From UBA668 sp039796575 (GTDB taxonomy: Bacteria; Actinomycetota; Acidimicrobiia; Acidimicrobiales; Ilumatobacteraceae), in the NCBI GenBank assembly GCA_039796575.1, contig JBDKJP010000012.1, positions 1-30,204 of the forward strand: 30,204 nt of DNA, read 5' to 3'. A program made the translations under genes and the position numbers. Positions 22,864-30,012 of this stretch are shown in pieces; position 1 is the first letter of the stretch, and every line of letters starts with the position of its first letter. Under the pieces are notes generated by a model that worked only from the letters and a program-made list of their open reading frames with translations, had not been told where the DNA came from and ran no database searches.

Positions 22864-25131
22864 ATGGGGACCGAACACGACAGCCACCTCGACACGACGC
22901 GCACCGCCTTCCGCACCTGCCCGCTCTGCGAGGCCGGTTGCGGCCTCGAGATCACGGTGAAGGACGGTGCGGTGACCCGCATCCGCGGCGACCGCGACGA
23001 CGTGTTCAGCAAGGGGTTCCTGTGCCCGAAGGGGAGCACGCTGAAGCAGCTCCACGACGACCCCGATCGTGTGCGTCGGCCGATGGTGAAGCGCGACGGT
23101 GTGCACGTCGAGGTGAGCTGGGAGGAGGCCTGGCACGTCATCGCGGAGCGCCTGCCGGCCATCATCCGCGACCACGGCCGCGAGAGCGTGGGCGTGTACC
23201 TCGGCAACCCGGGTGCCCACAGCCTCTCGGCGATGCTCTACAACCGGCACCTGCTCCAGGCCATCGGCACGCGTCGTCGGTTCAGCGCCTCGACGGTGGA
23301 CCAGATGCCGCGGCAGGTGGCGGCCGGGTACGTGTTCGGCACCCCGGTCACGGTGCCCGTGCCCGACCTCGACCACACCGACTTCCTGATGGTGATGGGT
23401 GCCAACCCGTACGCCTCGAACGGCAGCCTCTGCACCGCCCCCGACTTCCCGGGCCGCATCGAGGCGATGCAGGCCCGTGGCGGCACCCTCGTGGTGGTCG
23501 ATCCGCGGCGCAGCCGCACGGCCGAGCAGGCCGACCGCTGGCTGCCCATCCGTCCCGGCACCGACGCGTTGCTGCTGGCCGCGATGGTGACGGCGATGGC
23601 GCAGGAGGGCCTGGTGCAGCCGGGCGAGCACGTGTCGCCGCACCTCCAGGGTCTCGACGAGGTCGTCGCCGCGCTCGCACCGTTCACCCCCGAGTCGGTG
23701 TCGGCCGCCACGGGGCTCGAGCCCGCCGAGATCCGCCGCGTGGCTCGCGACCTGTGTGCCGCACGGTCCGGCAGCGTCTACGGCCGCATCGGCACCACCA
23801 CCACCGAGTTCGGCACCACCACGTCGTGGCTCATCGACGTCGTCAACCTGTGCAGCGGCAACCTCGACCGTCGCGGTGGCGCGATGTTCGCGATGCCGGT
23901 CGCCGGCGCGCCGAACACGCGCGGCCGGTCGGGTGTGGGCAAGGGCTTCACCACCGGTCGCGGCGCCACGAAGGTGCGTCAGTTGCCGGAGGTGATGGGC
24001 GAGTACCCGGCGGCCGCGATGGCCGAGGAGATCACCGCCGCGGGCGACGATCGCATGCGGGCGATGATCACGGTGGCCGGCAACCCGGTGCTGAGCACCC
24101 CCAACAGCGTGCAGCTCGATGCGGCCTTGGCCCAGCTCGACTTCATGGTGAGCGTCGACATCTACCTCAACGAGACCACCCGGCACGCCGACGTCATCCT
24201 GCCCTCGCCGTCGCAGTTGCAGAAGGAGCACTACGACGTCGCGCTGCTGCAGTTCGCCGTGCGCAACGTGGCGAACTACTCGCCGGCCGTGCTCCCGCTC
24301 GACGACGGCGCGCCCGACGAGTGGGAGATCCTGGCCAAGCTCGGGATGGTGGCCGCCGGGTTCGGGCCCGATGCCGATCCCGCGTCGGCCGACGACCTCG
24401 CGCTCGCGGGGATGGTGCAGCACGGCGTGCAGGACCCGTCGTCGCCCATCCACGGTCGCGACGCCGACGAGATCCTGGCGGCGCTCGGCACCACGGCGGG
24501 CCCGGCGCGCACGCTCGACTTCATGCTGCAGACCGGGCCGTTCGGCGCGGCGTTCGGCGCACGACCCGGCGGTGCGAGCATCGAGTTGCTGCGCGAGCAC
24601 CCGCACGGGGTGGACTTCGGTGCGCTCGAACCGCGCCTGCCGGAAGTGCTGCGCACGCCGTCGGGCCGCATCGAGCTCGACCACCCGGTGCTGATGGCCG
24701 ACCTGCCGCGGCTCGCGGCCGCGATGCCCGAGCTCGAGGCGCGTTCGCTGGTGCTCGTCGGTCGTCGCCACCTGCGCAGCAACAACTCGTGGATGCACAA
24801 CATCGAGGTACTGGTGAAGGGCAAGCCGCGCTGCACGCTGCACGTGCATCCCGACGACGCCGCCCGCCTCGGTCTGGCCGACGGGGGAGTGGCGCGCGTG
24901 ACCAGCCGGGTCGGCGAGGTCGACGCGAGCGTGGAGGTCACCGATGCGGTGCGCCCGGGCGTGGTGAGCCTGCCCCACGGGTGGGGCCACGGTCAGCCGG
25001 GCACCCGCCTGCGGGTGGCGGCCGAGCGGGCGGGCGTGAACAGCAACGTCCTGGCCGACCACGAAGCGATGGACCCGCTGAGCGGCACGTCGGTGCTCAA
25101 CGGCATCCCGGTCGAGGTCGCCGCCGTCTGA
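22864..25131 (+). CDS. Molybdopterin-dependent oxidoreductase (DMSO reductase superfamily)
   Basis: 755 aa. Cys19, Cys22, Cys26 and Cys54 (CPLCEAGC ... FLCPKG) bind an N-terminal [4Fe-4S] cluster; the body is the bis-MGD fold (MVMGANPYASNG, VVDPRRSRTAEQADRWLPIRPGTDALLL), and the C-terminal MopB domain includes GRRHLRSNNSWMHN and SLPHGWGHG. There is no Tat signal, so it is cytoplasmic. The metal ligand is not obvious: the expected loop reads FSASTVDQMP, so Ser or Asp is likelier than Cys/SeC. No partner subunit or cofactor gene is adjacent. Substrate unknown. ATG 22864 is chosen for GAGAAT 7 nt upstream; ATG 22855 is possible. Confidence 0.9.
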   Translation: MGTEHDSHLDTTRTAFRTCPLCEAGCGLEITVKDGAVTRIRGDRDDVFSKGFLCPKGSTLKQLHDDPDRVRRPMVKRDGVHVEVSWEEAWHVIAERLPAIIRDHGRESVGVYLGNPGAHSLSAMLYNRHLLQAIGTRRRFSASTVDQMPRQVAAGYVFGTPVTVPVPDLDHTDFLMVMGANPYASNGSLCTAPDFPGRIEAMQARGGTLVVVDPRRSRTAEQADRWLPIRPGTDALLLAAMVTAMAQEGLVQPGEHVSPHLQGLDEVVAALAPFTPESVSAATGLEPAEIRRVARDLCAARSGSVYGRIGTTTTEFGTTTSWLIDVVNLCSGNLDRRGGAMFAMPVAGAPNTRGRSGVGKGFTTGRGATKVRQLPEVMGEYPAAAMAEEITAAGDDRMRAMITVAGNPVLSTPNSVQLDAALAQLDFMVSVDIYLNETTRHADVILPSPSQLQKEHYDVALLQFAVRNVANYSPAVLPLDDGAPDEWEILAKLGMVAAGFGPDADPASADDLALAGMVQHGVQDPSSPIHGRDADEILAALGTTAGPARTLDFMLQTGPFGAAFGARPGGASIELLREHPHGVDFGALEPRLPEVLRTPSGRIELDHPVLMADLPRLAAAMPELEARSLVLVGRRHLRSNNSWMHNIEVLVKGKPRCTLHVHPDDAARLGLADGGVARVTSRVGEVDASVEVTDAVRPGVVSLPHGWGHGQPGTRLRVAAERAGVNSNVLADHEAMDPLSGTSVLNGIPVEVAAV

Positions 25132-25165
25132 TCAGGATGTAAGTCGTCCGACCGAGGGGCAACCC

Positions 25166-25182
25166 TGTGGATATGTGGACAA
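25166..25182. promoter_or_regulatory. DnaA-box-like pair
   Basis: TGTGGATAT (25166-25174) and TGTGGACAA (25174-25182) are directly repeated. The second is the exact complement of TTGTCCACA, the usual actinobacterial DnaA box; the first matches it at 7 of 9 positions. Confidence 0.4.
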
Positions 25183-25311
25183 ACCCTGCGTTGTTCCCTG
25201 ATCGGATGCCGATGTTCACCGACCGTCCACACTCCTCCACACCGAAATTCACACGGTTGTACCCCTTCCTCCCCACAGGGCGGCACCCCTAAGGTTCGTC
25301 CCGTCAGCTGG

Positions 25312-25430
25312 CGACGGTGCAAGGGTGCGGATGGACGACACAGGAACCGGAACGAGGTCGAACACGGCCTCGGATCGGGTCGCTGGGTCGTGGGGGCGAG
25401 GACTCCGGACCTGCTTCCCTTGCACCGTCG
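25312..25430 (+). ncRNA. Candidate structured RNA element upstream of nrdJ
   Basis: CGACGGTGCAAGGG (25312-25325) and CCCTTGCACCGTCG (25417-25430) form a perfect 14-bp closing helix around 91 nt. Nested inside are GCGG/CTGC (25327-25330 with 25411-25414), ACGAC/GTCGT (25335-25339, 25387-25391), CAG/CTG (25341-25343, 25383-25385), CCG/CGG (25347-25349, 25376-25378) and CGAGGTC/GGCCTCG (25353-25359, 25366-25372) with loop GAACAC. The 3' side keeps an unpaired G-rich stretch (25392-25410), so the shape is a rod with an asymmetric bubble. The strand is assumed from the nrdJ direction. It could be a cis-regulator or a free small RNA; a chance palindrome or small repeat element cannot be excluded. 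Confidence 0.4.
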
Positions 25431-25482
25431 GCACGCCTGGCCAGGGGCTTCGCGAGGAATCGCAGATGTCGCTGGTTGGTCA

Positions 25483-25512
25483 TTGACACGGGTGTAACTA
25501 CAGTGCTGTAAT
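25483..25512 (+). promoter_or_regulatory. nrdJ promoter
   Basis: TTGACA (25483-25488), 18-bp spacer, TGTAAT (25507-25512), the best sigma-70-type match in the window. TACAG-TG-CTGTA (25499-25510) is an inverted repeat overlapping the -10. The transcript would start near 25519 and carry a leader of about 160 nt. Confidence 0.7.
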
Positions 25513-25513
25513 C

Positions 25514-25529
25514 TTTCAACCTCTTGTGG
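25514..25529 (+). promoter_or_regulatory. Candidate NrdR box 1
   Basis: Matches five of the six most conserved positions of the NrdR consensus acaCwAtATaTwGtgt. It directly follows the nrdJ -10 and covers the expected start of transcription. Confidence 0.5.
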
Positions 25530-25555
25530 TTGGCGGGTACGAAGGGGTTCTCCAC

Positions 25556-25571
25556 CCACCACATCTTGTGG
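25556..25571 (+). promoter_or_regulatory. Candidate NrdR box 2
   Basis: CCACCACATCTTGTGG matches all six most conserved positions of the NrdR consensus. It lies exactly 42 bp (about four helical turns) after box 1, with the octamer TCTTGTGG shared by both. Confidence 0.55.
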
Positions 25572-25681
25572 GTCCGCCCAACCGGTCCCCACGAGGACGA
25601 TCCCGCCCGGATCGCCGAGTTCTCATCTCCCCGAGGGCGTTGCAGCCGCCCTCACCCCTGCCTCACAAGGAGCACGTCAAC

Positions 25682-28549
25682 ATGTCACTGGCACCGGATC
25701 GTCTCGCCATCGGTATCGGTCGGCACTTCACCACGCCGGGAGTGCATCCGTACGACGAGGTGGTCTGGGAGCACCGCGACGCGCGCATCAGCAACTGGAA
25801 GGACGGCACGGTCGCCTTCGAGCAGCTCGGTGTCGAGTTCCCCACGACGTGGTCGTTGAACTCCACCAACATCGTCGCCCAGAAGTACTTCCGCGGCACG
25901 CTCGGCACGCCCGAGCGCGAGACGTCGCTGCGCCAGGTCATCGACCGCGTGGTCGACACCATCACGACGTGGGGCAGCGAGGGCGGCTACTTCGCCGATG
26001 CCGCCGAGACCGAGGCGTTCCGCGACGAGCTGAAGTACATCCTCGTCACCCAGCGCGCCGCCTTCAACAGCCCGGTGTGGTTCAACATCGGCGTGAAGGG
26101 CGTGCCGCAGCAGGCCAGCGCCTGCTTCATCCTGTCGGTCGACGACAAGATGAGCTCCATCCTCAACTGGTACCGCGAGGAGGGCGTCATCTTCAAGGGC
26201 GGCTCCGGCGCCGGCGTCAACCTGTCGAAGATCCGCTCCAGCTACGAGATGCTCAACGGCGGCGGCACGGCCAGCGGCCCGGTCAGCTTCATGCGTGGCG
26301 CCGATGCCTCGGCCGGCACCATCAAGAGCGGCGGCAAGACCCGCCGTGCGGCGAAGATGGTCATCCTCAACGTCGATCACCCCGACGTGCAGGAGTTCGT
26401 GTGGTGCAAGGCCAAGGAGGAGAAGAAGGCCCGCGTGCTGCGCGACGCCGGCTTCGACATGGACCTCGACGGCTCCGACTCGTTCAGCATCCAGTACCAG
26501 AACGCCAACAACTCGGTGCGCGTCACCGACGAGTTCATGCAGGCCGTCATCGACGACACCGACTGGGACCTGAAGGCCGTCACCGACGGCTCCACCGTCC
26601 GCACGGTGCGTGCCCGCGACCTGTGGCGCGACATCGCCACCGCCTCGTGGGAGTGCGCCGACCCGGGTCTGCAGTTCGACACCACCATCAACAAGTGGCA
26701 CACCGCGCACGCCACGGGCCGCATCAACGGCTCGAACCCGTGCAGCGAGTACATGCACCTCGACAACTCGGCGTGCAACCTCGCCAGCATCAACCTGCTG
26801 AAGTACCTCGACGAGTCCGGCGAGTTCGATGTCGCCAGCTACATGCACACCATCGAGACCGTGTTCACGGCGCAGGAGATCCTGGTCGGCCGCGCCGACT
26901 ACCCGACGGAGCCCATCGGCGACACCAGCCGCAAGTTCCGCCAGCTCGGCATCGGCTACGCCAACCTCGGCGCCACGCTGATGGCGCTCGGCCTGCCCTA
27001 CGACTCGTTCGAGGGTCGTGCCTGGGCCGCCGCCCTCACCTCGCTGATGACCGGCCACTCGTACGCCACGAGCGCCCGCACCGCCAGCCGCATGGGCCCG
27101 TTCGCCGGCTTCGCCGAGAACGAGGTGCACATGCTCAACGTGCTGCGCATGCACCGCGACGCCCACGAGGAGATCGCCGACACGTCGGTCGTTCCCGCCG
27201 AGCTGGTCGAGGCCGGCCGCGCCGCCTGGGCCGCTGCCGTGCGCGACGGCGAGGAGTACGGCGTGCGCAACAGCCAGGCCAGCGTGCTGGCCCCGACGGG
27301 CACCATCGGTCTGATGATGGACTGCGACACCACCGGCATCGAGCCCGACCTCGGTCTGGTGAAGATGAAGAAGTTGGTCGGTGGCGGCACGATGACCATC
27401 GTCAACCAGACCATCCCGCGTGCGCTGCGCAAGCTGGGCTACAGCCCCGAGCAGATCGACGACATCGTCGCCTACATCGACAGCGAGAAGAGCATCCTGG
27501 GGGCGCCGCACCTGGCCGCCGAGCACGTGGCCGTGTTCGCCTGCTCGATGGGCGACAACACCATCCACTACGAAGGCCACGTGCGGATGATGGGTGCGGT
27601 GCAGCCGTTCATCTCGGGCGCCATCTCGAAGACGGTGAACATGCCCGAAGAGGCCACCATCGAGGACATCGAGGCACTGCACCAGCTGAGCTGGGAGCTC
27701 GGTCTGAAGGCCGTCGCCATCTACCGCGACAACTGCAAGGTGGCCCAGCCGCTGAGCACCGCGAAGAAGGACGGCGCCGAGGCCGACGCCCCCGCCGAGG
27801 CCGCCGCCGCGCAGGTGGTGGAGCGCATCGTCGAGAAGATCGTGCACCAGCCCATCCGCCAGAAGCTGCCCCGCAGCCGCCGTGGTCGCACGTTCGAGTT
27901 CCGTGTGGCCGACTGCAAGGGCTTCGCCACCATCGGCGAGTACGAGAACGGCCAGCCCGGCGAGATCTTCCTCACCGTGTCGAAGCAGGGCTCCACGCTC
28001 AGCGGCATCATGGATGCGTTCGCGAAGAGCATCAGCTACGGCCTCCAGTACGGCGTGCCGCTGCGTGCGTTCGTCGAGGCGTTCACCAACATGCGCTTCG
28101 AGCCGGCCGGCATGACCGACGACCCGGACATCCGCTTCGCGTCGTCCATCATGGACTACCTGTTCCGTCGCCTCGCCCTCGAGTACCTGACCTACGACGA
28201 GCGTGCCGAGATGGGCATCTTCTCCATCGACGAGCGGCTGCAGCCCACGCTGCCCGGCGTGGAGGAGAGCGTGGTCCAGACCCGCACCGGCACCGAGATC
28301 GTCGCCGACCCGAAGACCATCCCGACGGCCGAGGAGCTCGTGCAGCAGCTCGAGCTGGGCACCGCCCCGCCCGCGCCGAACAACGACATCACCAACCCGG
28401 ACGGCATCGTCCGTGCGGCCGAGATCACGCCGAAGCCGGCGGTGCGTCATAGCGACGCCCCGATGTGCATGCAGTGCGGCGTGCAGATGAACCGTGCGGG
28501 CTCGTGCCATGCGTGCCCGAGCTGCGGGAGCACCTCCGGCTGCAGCTGA
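25682..28549 (+). CDS. nrdJ: Vitamin B12-dependent ribonucleotide reductase (class II)
   Basis: 955 aa. It reduces ribonucleotides to deoxyribonucleotides with adenosylcobalamin as radical source, without need of oxygen. Visible marks are FNSPVWFN (128-135), Cys148 in ASACFILS, Cys354 and Glu356 in NPCSE, Cys365, and SVLAPTGTIGLMMDCDTTGIEPD. An Ala/Glu-rich linker (about 690-715) leads to a C-terminal domain, and the end is a Cys-rich zinc-ribbon/redox tail (CMQC ... CHACPSCGSTSGCS). The length fits the long NrdJ type. AAGGAG (25667-25672) is the RBS. Probably controlled by NrdR through the tandem boxes; a long hairpin closes the transcript. Confidence 0.97.
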   Translation: MSLAPDRLAIGIGRHFTTPGVHPYDEVVWEHRDARISNWKDGTVAFEQLGVEFPTTWSLNSTNIVAQKYFRGTLGTPERETSLRQVIDRVVDTITTWGSEGGYFADAAETEAFRDELKYILVTQRAAFNSPVWFNIGVKGVPQQASACFILSVDDKMSSILNWYREEGVIFKGGSGAGVNLSKIRSSYEMLNGGGTASGPVSFMRGADASAGTIKSGGKTRRAAKMVILNVDHPDVQEFVWCKAKEEKKARVLRDAGFDMDLDGSDSFSIQYQNANNSVRVTDEFMQAVIDDTDWDLKAVTDGSTVRTVRARDLWRDIATASWECADPGLQFDTTINKWHTAHATGRINGSNPCSEYMHLDNSACNLASINLLKYLDESGEFDVASYMHTIETVFTAQEILVGRADYPTEPIGDTSRKFRQLGIGYANLGATLMALGLPYDSFEGRAWAAALTSLMTGHSYATSARTASRMGPFAGFAENEVHMLNVLRMHRDAHEEIADTSVVPAELVEAGRAAWAAAVRDGEEYGVRNSQASVLAPTGTIGLMMDCDTTGIEPDLGLVKMKKLVGGGTMTIVNQTIPRALRKLGYSPEQIDDIVAYIDSEKSILGAPHLAAEHVAVFACSMGDNTIHYEGHVRMMGAVQPFISGAISKTVNMPEEATIEDIEALHQLSWELGLKAVAIYRDNCKVAQPLSTAKKDGAEADAPAEAAAAQVVERIVEKIVHQPIRQKLPRSRRGRTFEFRVADCKGFATIGEYENGQPGEIFLTVSKQGSTLSGIMDAFAKSISYGLQYGVPLRAFVEAFTNMRFEPAGMTDDPDIRFASSIMDYLFRRLALEYLTYDERAEMGIFSIDERLQPTLPGVEESVVQTRTGTEIVADPKTIPTAEELVQQLELGTAPPAPNNDITNPDGIVRAAEITPKPAVRHSDAPMCMQCGVQMNRAGSCHACPSCGSTSGCS

Positions 28550-28569
28550 CGGTTCCACCGTTGTCCGAG

Positions 28570-28614
28570 CGTGGGCACGGGATGTTGCGCAGTGCGCAAT
28601 GTTCCGTGCCCACG
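28570..28614 (+). terminator. Long hairpin terminator after nrdJ
   Basis: CGTGGGCACGG (28570-28580) pairs with CCGTGCCCACG (28604-28614); four A-U or G-U pairs and a TTGCGC/GCGCAA helix continue inward, giving about 21 bp with an AGT loop. It starts 21 nt after the nrdJ stop. No T-run follows. Confidence 0.65.
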
Positions 28615-28682
28615 TTCGCGTTCCGGCTCGATTTCCGCGACGGGAAACCGCGACCTGTTCCGTCGAGGTGGGTGTGGACGGC

Positions 28683-29177
28683 ATGACCGATGAACAACTG
28701 CGCACGTTGTACGAGCGAACGCTCGTCGACGTGCACCGCTACGCCTCGAGGCTGTGTGGCGGCGACCGGGCGCGGACCGAGGAGCTGGTGCAGGAGACCT
28801 ACCTCGCACTGGTGCGGCACGCGCGAAGCAACCCGACCGAGCCGATCGGCATCGGGTGGCTGATGGTGACGTGTCGCCATCGCTTCATCGACGACGAGCG
28901 CAGCCAGCAACGGCGCCGGCATCGCGAGACGGTGGTGGCGTTGGAGCGGCCGGTGGTCGCGGAGGCGTCGGCCGACTCCGGCGTCCTCGGCGCGCTGGCC
29001 ACGTTGCCGGCCATGCAGTGCGCGGCGCTGGTGTTGCGCTACGTCGACGACCTGCCCGTCGATGAGGTGGCGCGCGAGATCGGGAAGAGCGTGCGCGCCA
29101 CCGAGTCGTTGTTGGTGCGCGCACGAACCGCCCTCCGGGGCCGAGCTGAACAGGAGATGTCCGATGGTCGAGGATGA
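28683..29177 (+). CDS. ECF-type RNA polymerase sigma factor
   Basis: 164 aa. Region 2 (about 9-76: VDVHRYASRLCGGDRARTEELVQETYLALVRH, then WLMVTCRHRFIDDER) and region 4 (about 101-152: LATLPAMQCAALVLRYVDDLPVDEVAREIGKS ... ATESLLVRARTALR) are both present with the short linker typical of extracytoplasmic-function sigma factors. ATG 28683 is chosen as the start of region 2; a GTG about 18 nt earlier is possible. It overlaps the membrane-protein gene downstream by 14 nt. A GGAAAC-like sequence (28653-28658) followed by CGTC (28671-28674) may be an autoregulated promoter, though the spacing (12 nt) is shorter than usual. Confidence 0.88.
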   Translation: MTDEQLRTLYERTLVDVHRYASRLCGGDRARTEELVQETYLALVRHARSNPTEPIGIGWLMVTCRHRFIDDERSQQRRRHRETVVALERPVVAEASADSGVLGALATLPAMQCAALVLRYVDDLPVDEVAREIGKSVRATESLLVRARTALRGRAEQEMSDGRG

Positions 29178-30012
29178 GCTGCGCAACGAGCTCCGCGGTG
29201 CGGGGCTCGAGCCGTCGGCGGAGTTCCGTGCCCGCATGGGGCACGACTTCGAGGATGCGCTCGCCGGACGCCGTGTGCTCGGCGTGACGCCGTCGCCGGT
29301 GCAGCATCGCCGCACGGGTTGGCTGTGGCCCGCCATCGGTGCCGCTGCCGCGGTGCTGGCCGTGGCGGTGGTGGTGACCCGTGGCGACGACCACGACGTG
29401 GTCACGCCCGTGTCGACCACGGTGGTCCCGTCGACGACCACCGCCCCGCCGACCACGTTGCCTGCTGAGGTGGCGATGGAGGTGCTCACGGGCACGCTGT
29501 TCGGCCTCGAGCTCGGCGACGTGGTCGACGTGGAGGCCACCATCGCCCGCATCGACGCCCTCGGCTTCGGGCCGCACACGTTCGACTCCGGCTGGTACCT
29601 GGTGCCCGACGACCCGAGCATCGACTCCTGCTACGACGACAGCGAGTACCGGGGCGTGATGTGGGGCGACGTGGCCATCATCTTCAACGGCACCGACGAT
29701 GCCGCCGAAGTGATGCGCTGGACCGTCGGCGACGCGTCGTCGACCGACTCGGGGTTCTTCCTCGGCGAGCCGTTCCCCACGCCCGAGCGTGCGAACGGCA
29801 TCGTGTCAGTGGAGGGCATCTCGATCGGCAGCGCCGCCGATGCGTTGCAGCCGCCGGAGTTCGACGCCCCCATCGATCGGGGTGACGGCACCGTCGGCCA
29901 CTCGGTGGCCGACATCGGTCCGGAGGACGGCTCGCTGCCGCAGCCATTCGTCATCGTGTACAGCACCGACGGCGAGGTGACGTCGATCCTCGCCGACACC
30001 GGCCGCTGCTGA
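29164..30012 (+). CDS. Single-pass membrane protein, probable sigma-factor partner
   Basis: 282 aa: a cytoplasmic part of about 50 residues (MVEDELRNELRGAGLEPSAE), a membrane helix (about 53-72), an exported Ser/Thr/Pro linker (VVPSTTTAPPTTLP) and an acidic exported domain of about 180 residues with two Cys. The 14-nt overlap with the ECF sigma gene suggests an anti-sigma or sensor partner. The zinc-binding HxxxCxxC motif of classic anti-sigma factors is absent, so this would be an atypical one. The exported domain matches nothing I recognise. Its TGA is immediately followed by the stop of the convergent gene. Confidence 0.8.
   Translation: MVEDELRNELRGAGLEPSAEFRARMGHDFEDALAGRRVLGVTPSPVQHRRTGWLWPAIGAAAAVLAVAVVVTRGDDHDVVTPVSTTVVPSTTTAPPTTLPAEVAMEVLTGTLFGLELGDVVDVEATIARIDALGFGPHTFDSGWYLVPDDPSIDSCYDDSEYRGVMWGDVAIIFNGTDDAAEVMRWTVGDASSTDSGFFLGEPFPTPERANGIVSVEGISIGSAADALQPPEFDAPIDRGDGTVGHSVADIGPEDGSLPQPFVIVYSTDGEVTSILADTGRC

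Larger units (their letters stand above)
25132..25482. other. Non-coding region upstream of nrdJ (distal part)
   Basis: No convincing coding sequence. It holds a DnaA-box-like pair (25166-25182), a -10-like TAAGGT (25290-25295) without a clear -35, the structured element at 25312-25430, and a CCTGGCCAGG palindrome (25436-25445). Confidence 0.6.

Noticed and set aside
22285..25062. A 925-codon minus-strand frame and a 734-codon plus-strand frame at the molybdopterin gene
   Set aside because: Both are alternative frames of a clearly recognised enzyme.
25312..25430. Cobalamin riboswitch, SRP RNA or 5S rRNA as identity of the structured element
   Set aside because: The conserved cobalamin core is missing. 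The GGTCCGGA and GAAGCAG words on the minus strand occur in the wrong order for SRP RNA. The 119-nt size suits 5S rRNA but no 5S consensus is present on either strand.
25317..25511. A 64-codon plus-strand frame in the nrdJ upstream region
   Set aside because: No start signal, Arg-rich composition, and it lies across the structured element and the nrdJ promoter.
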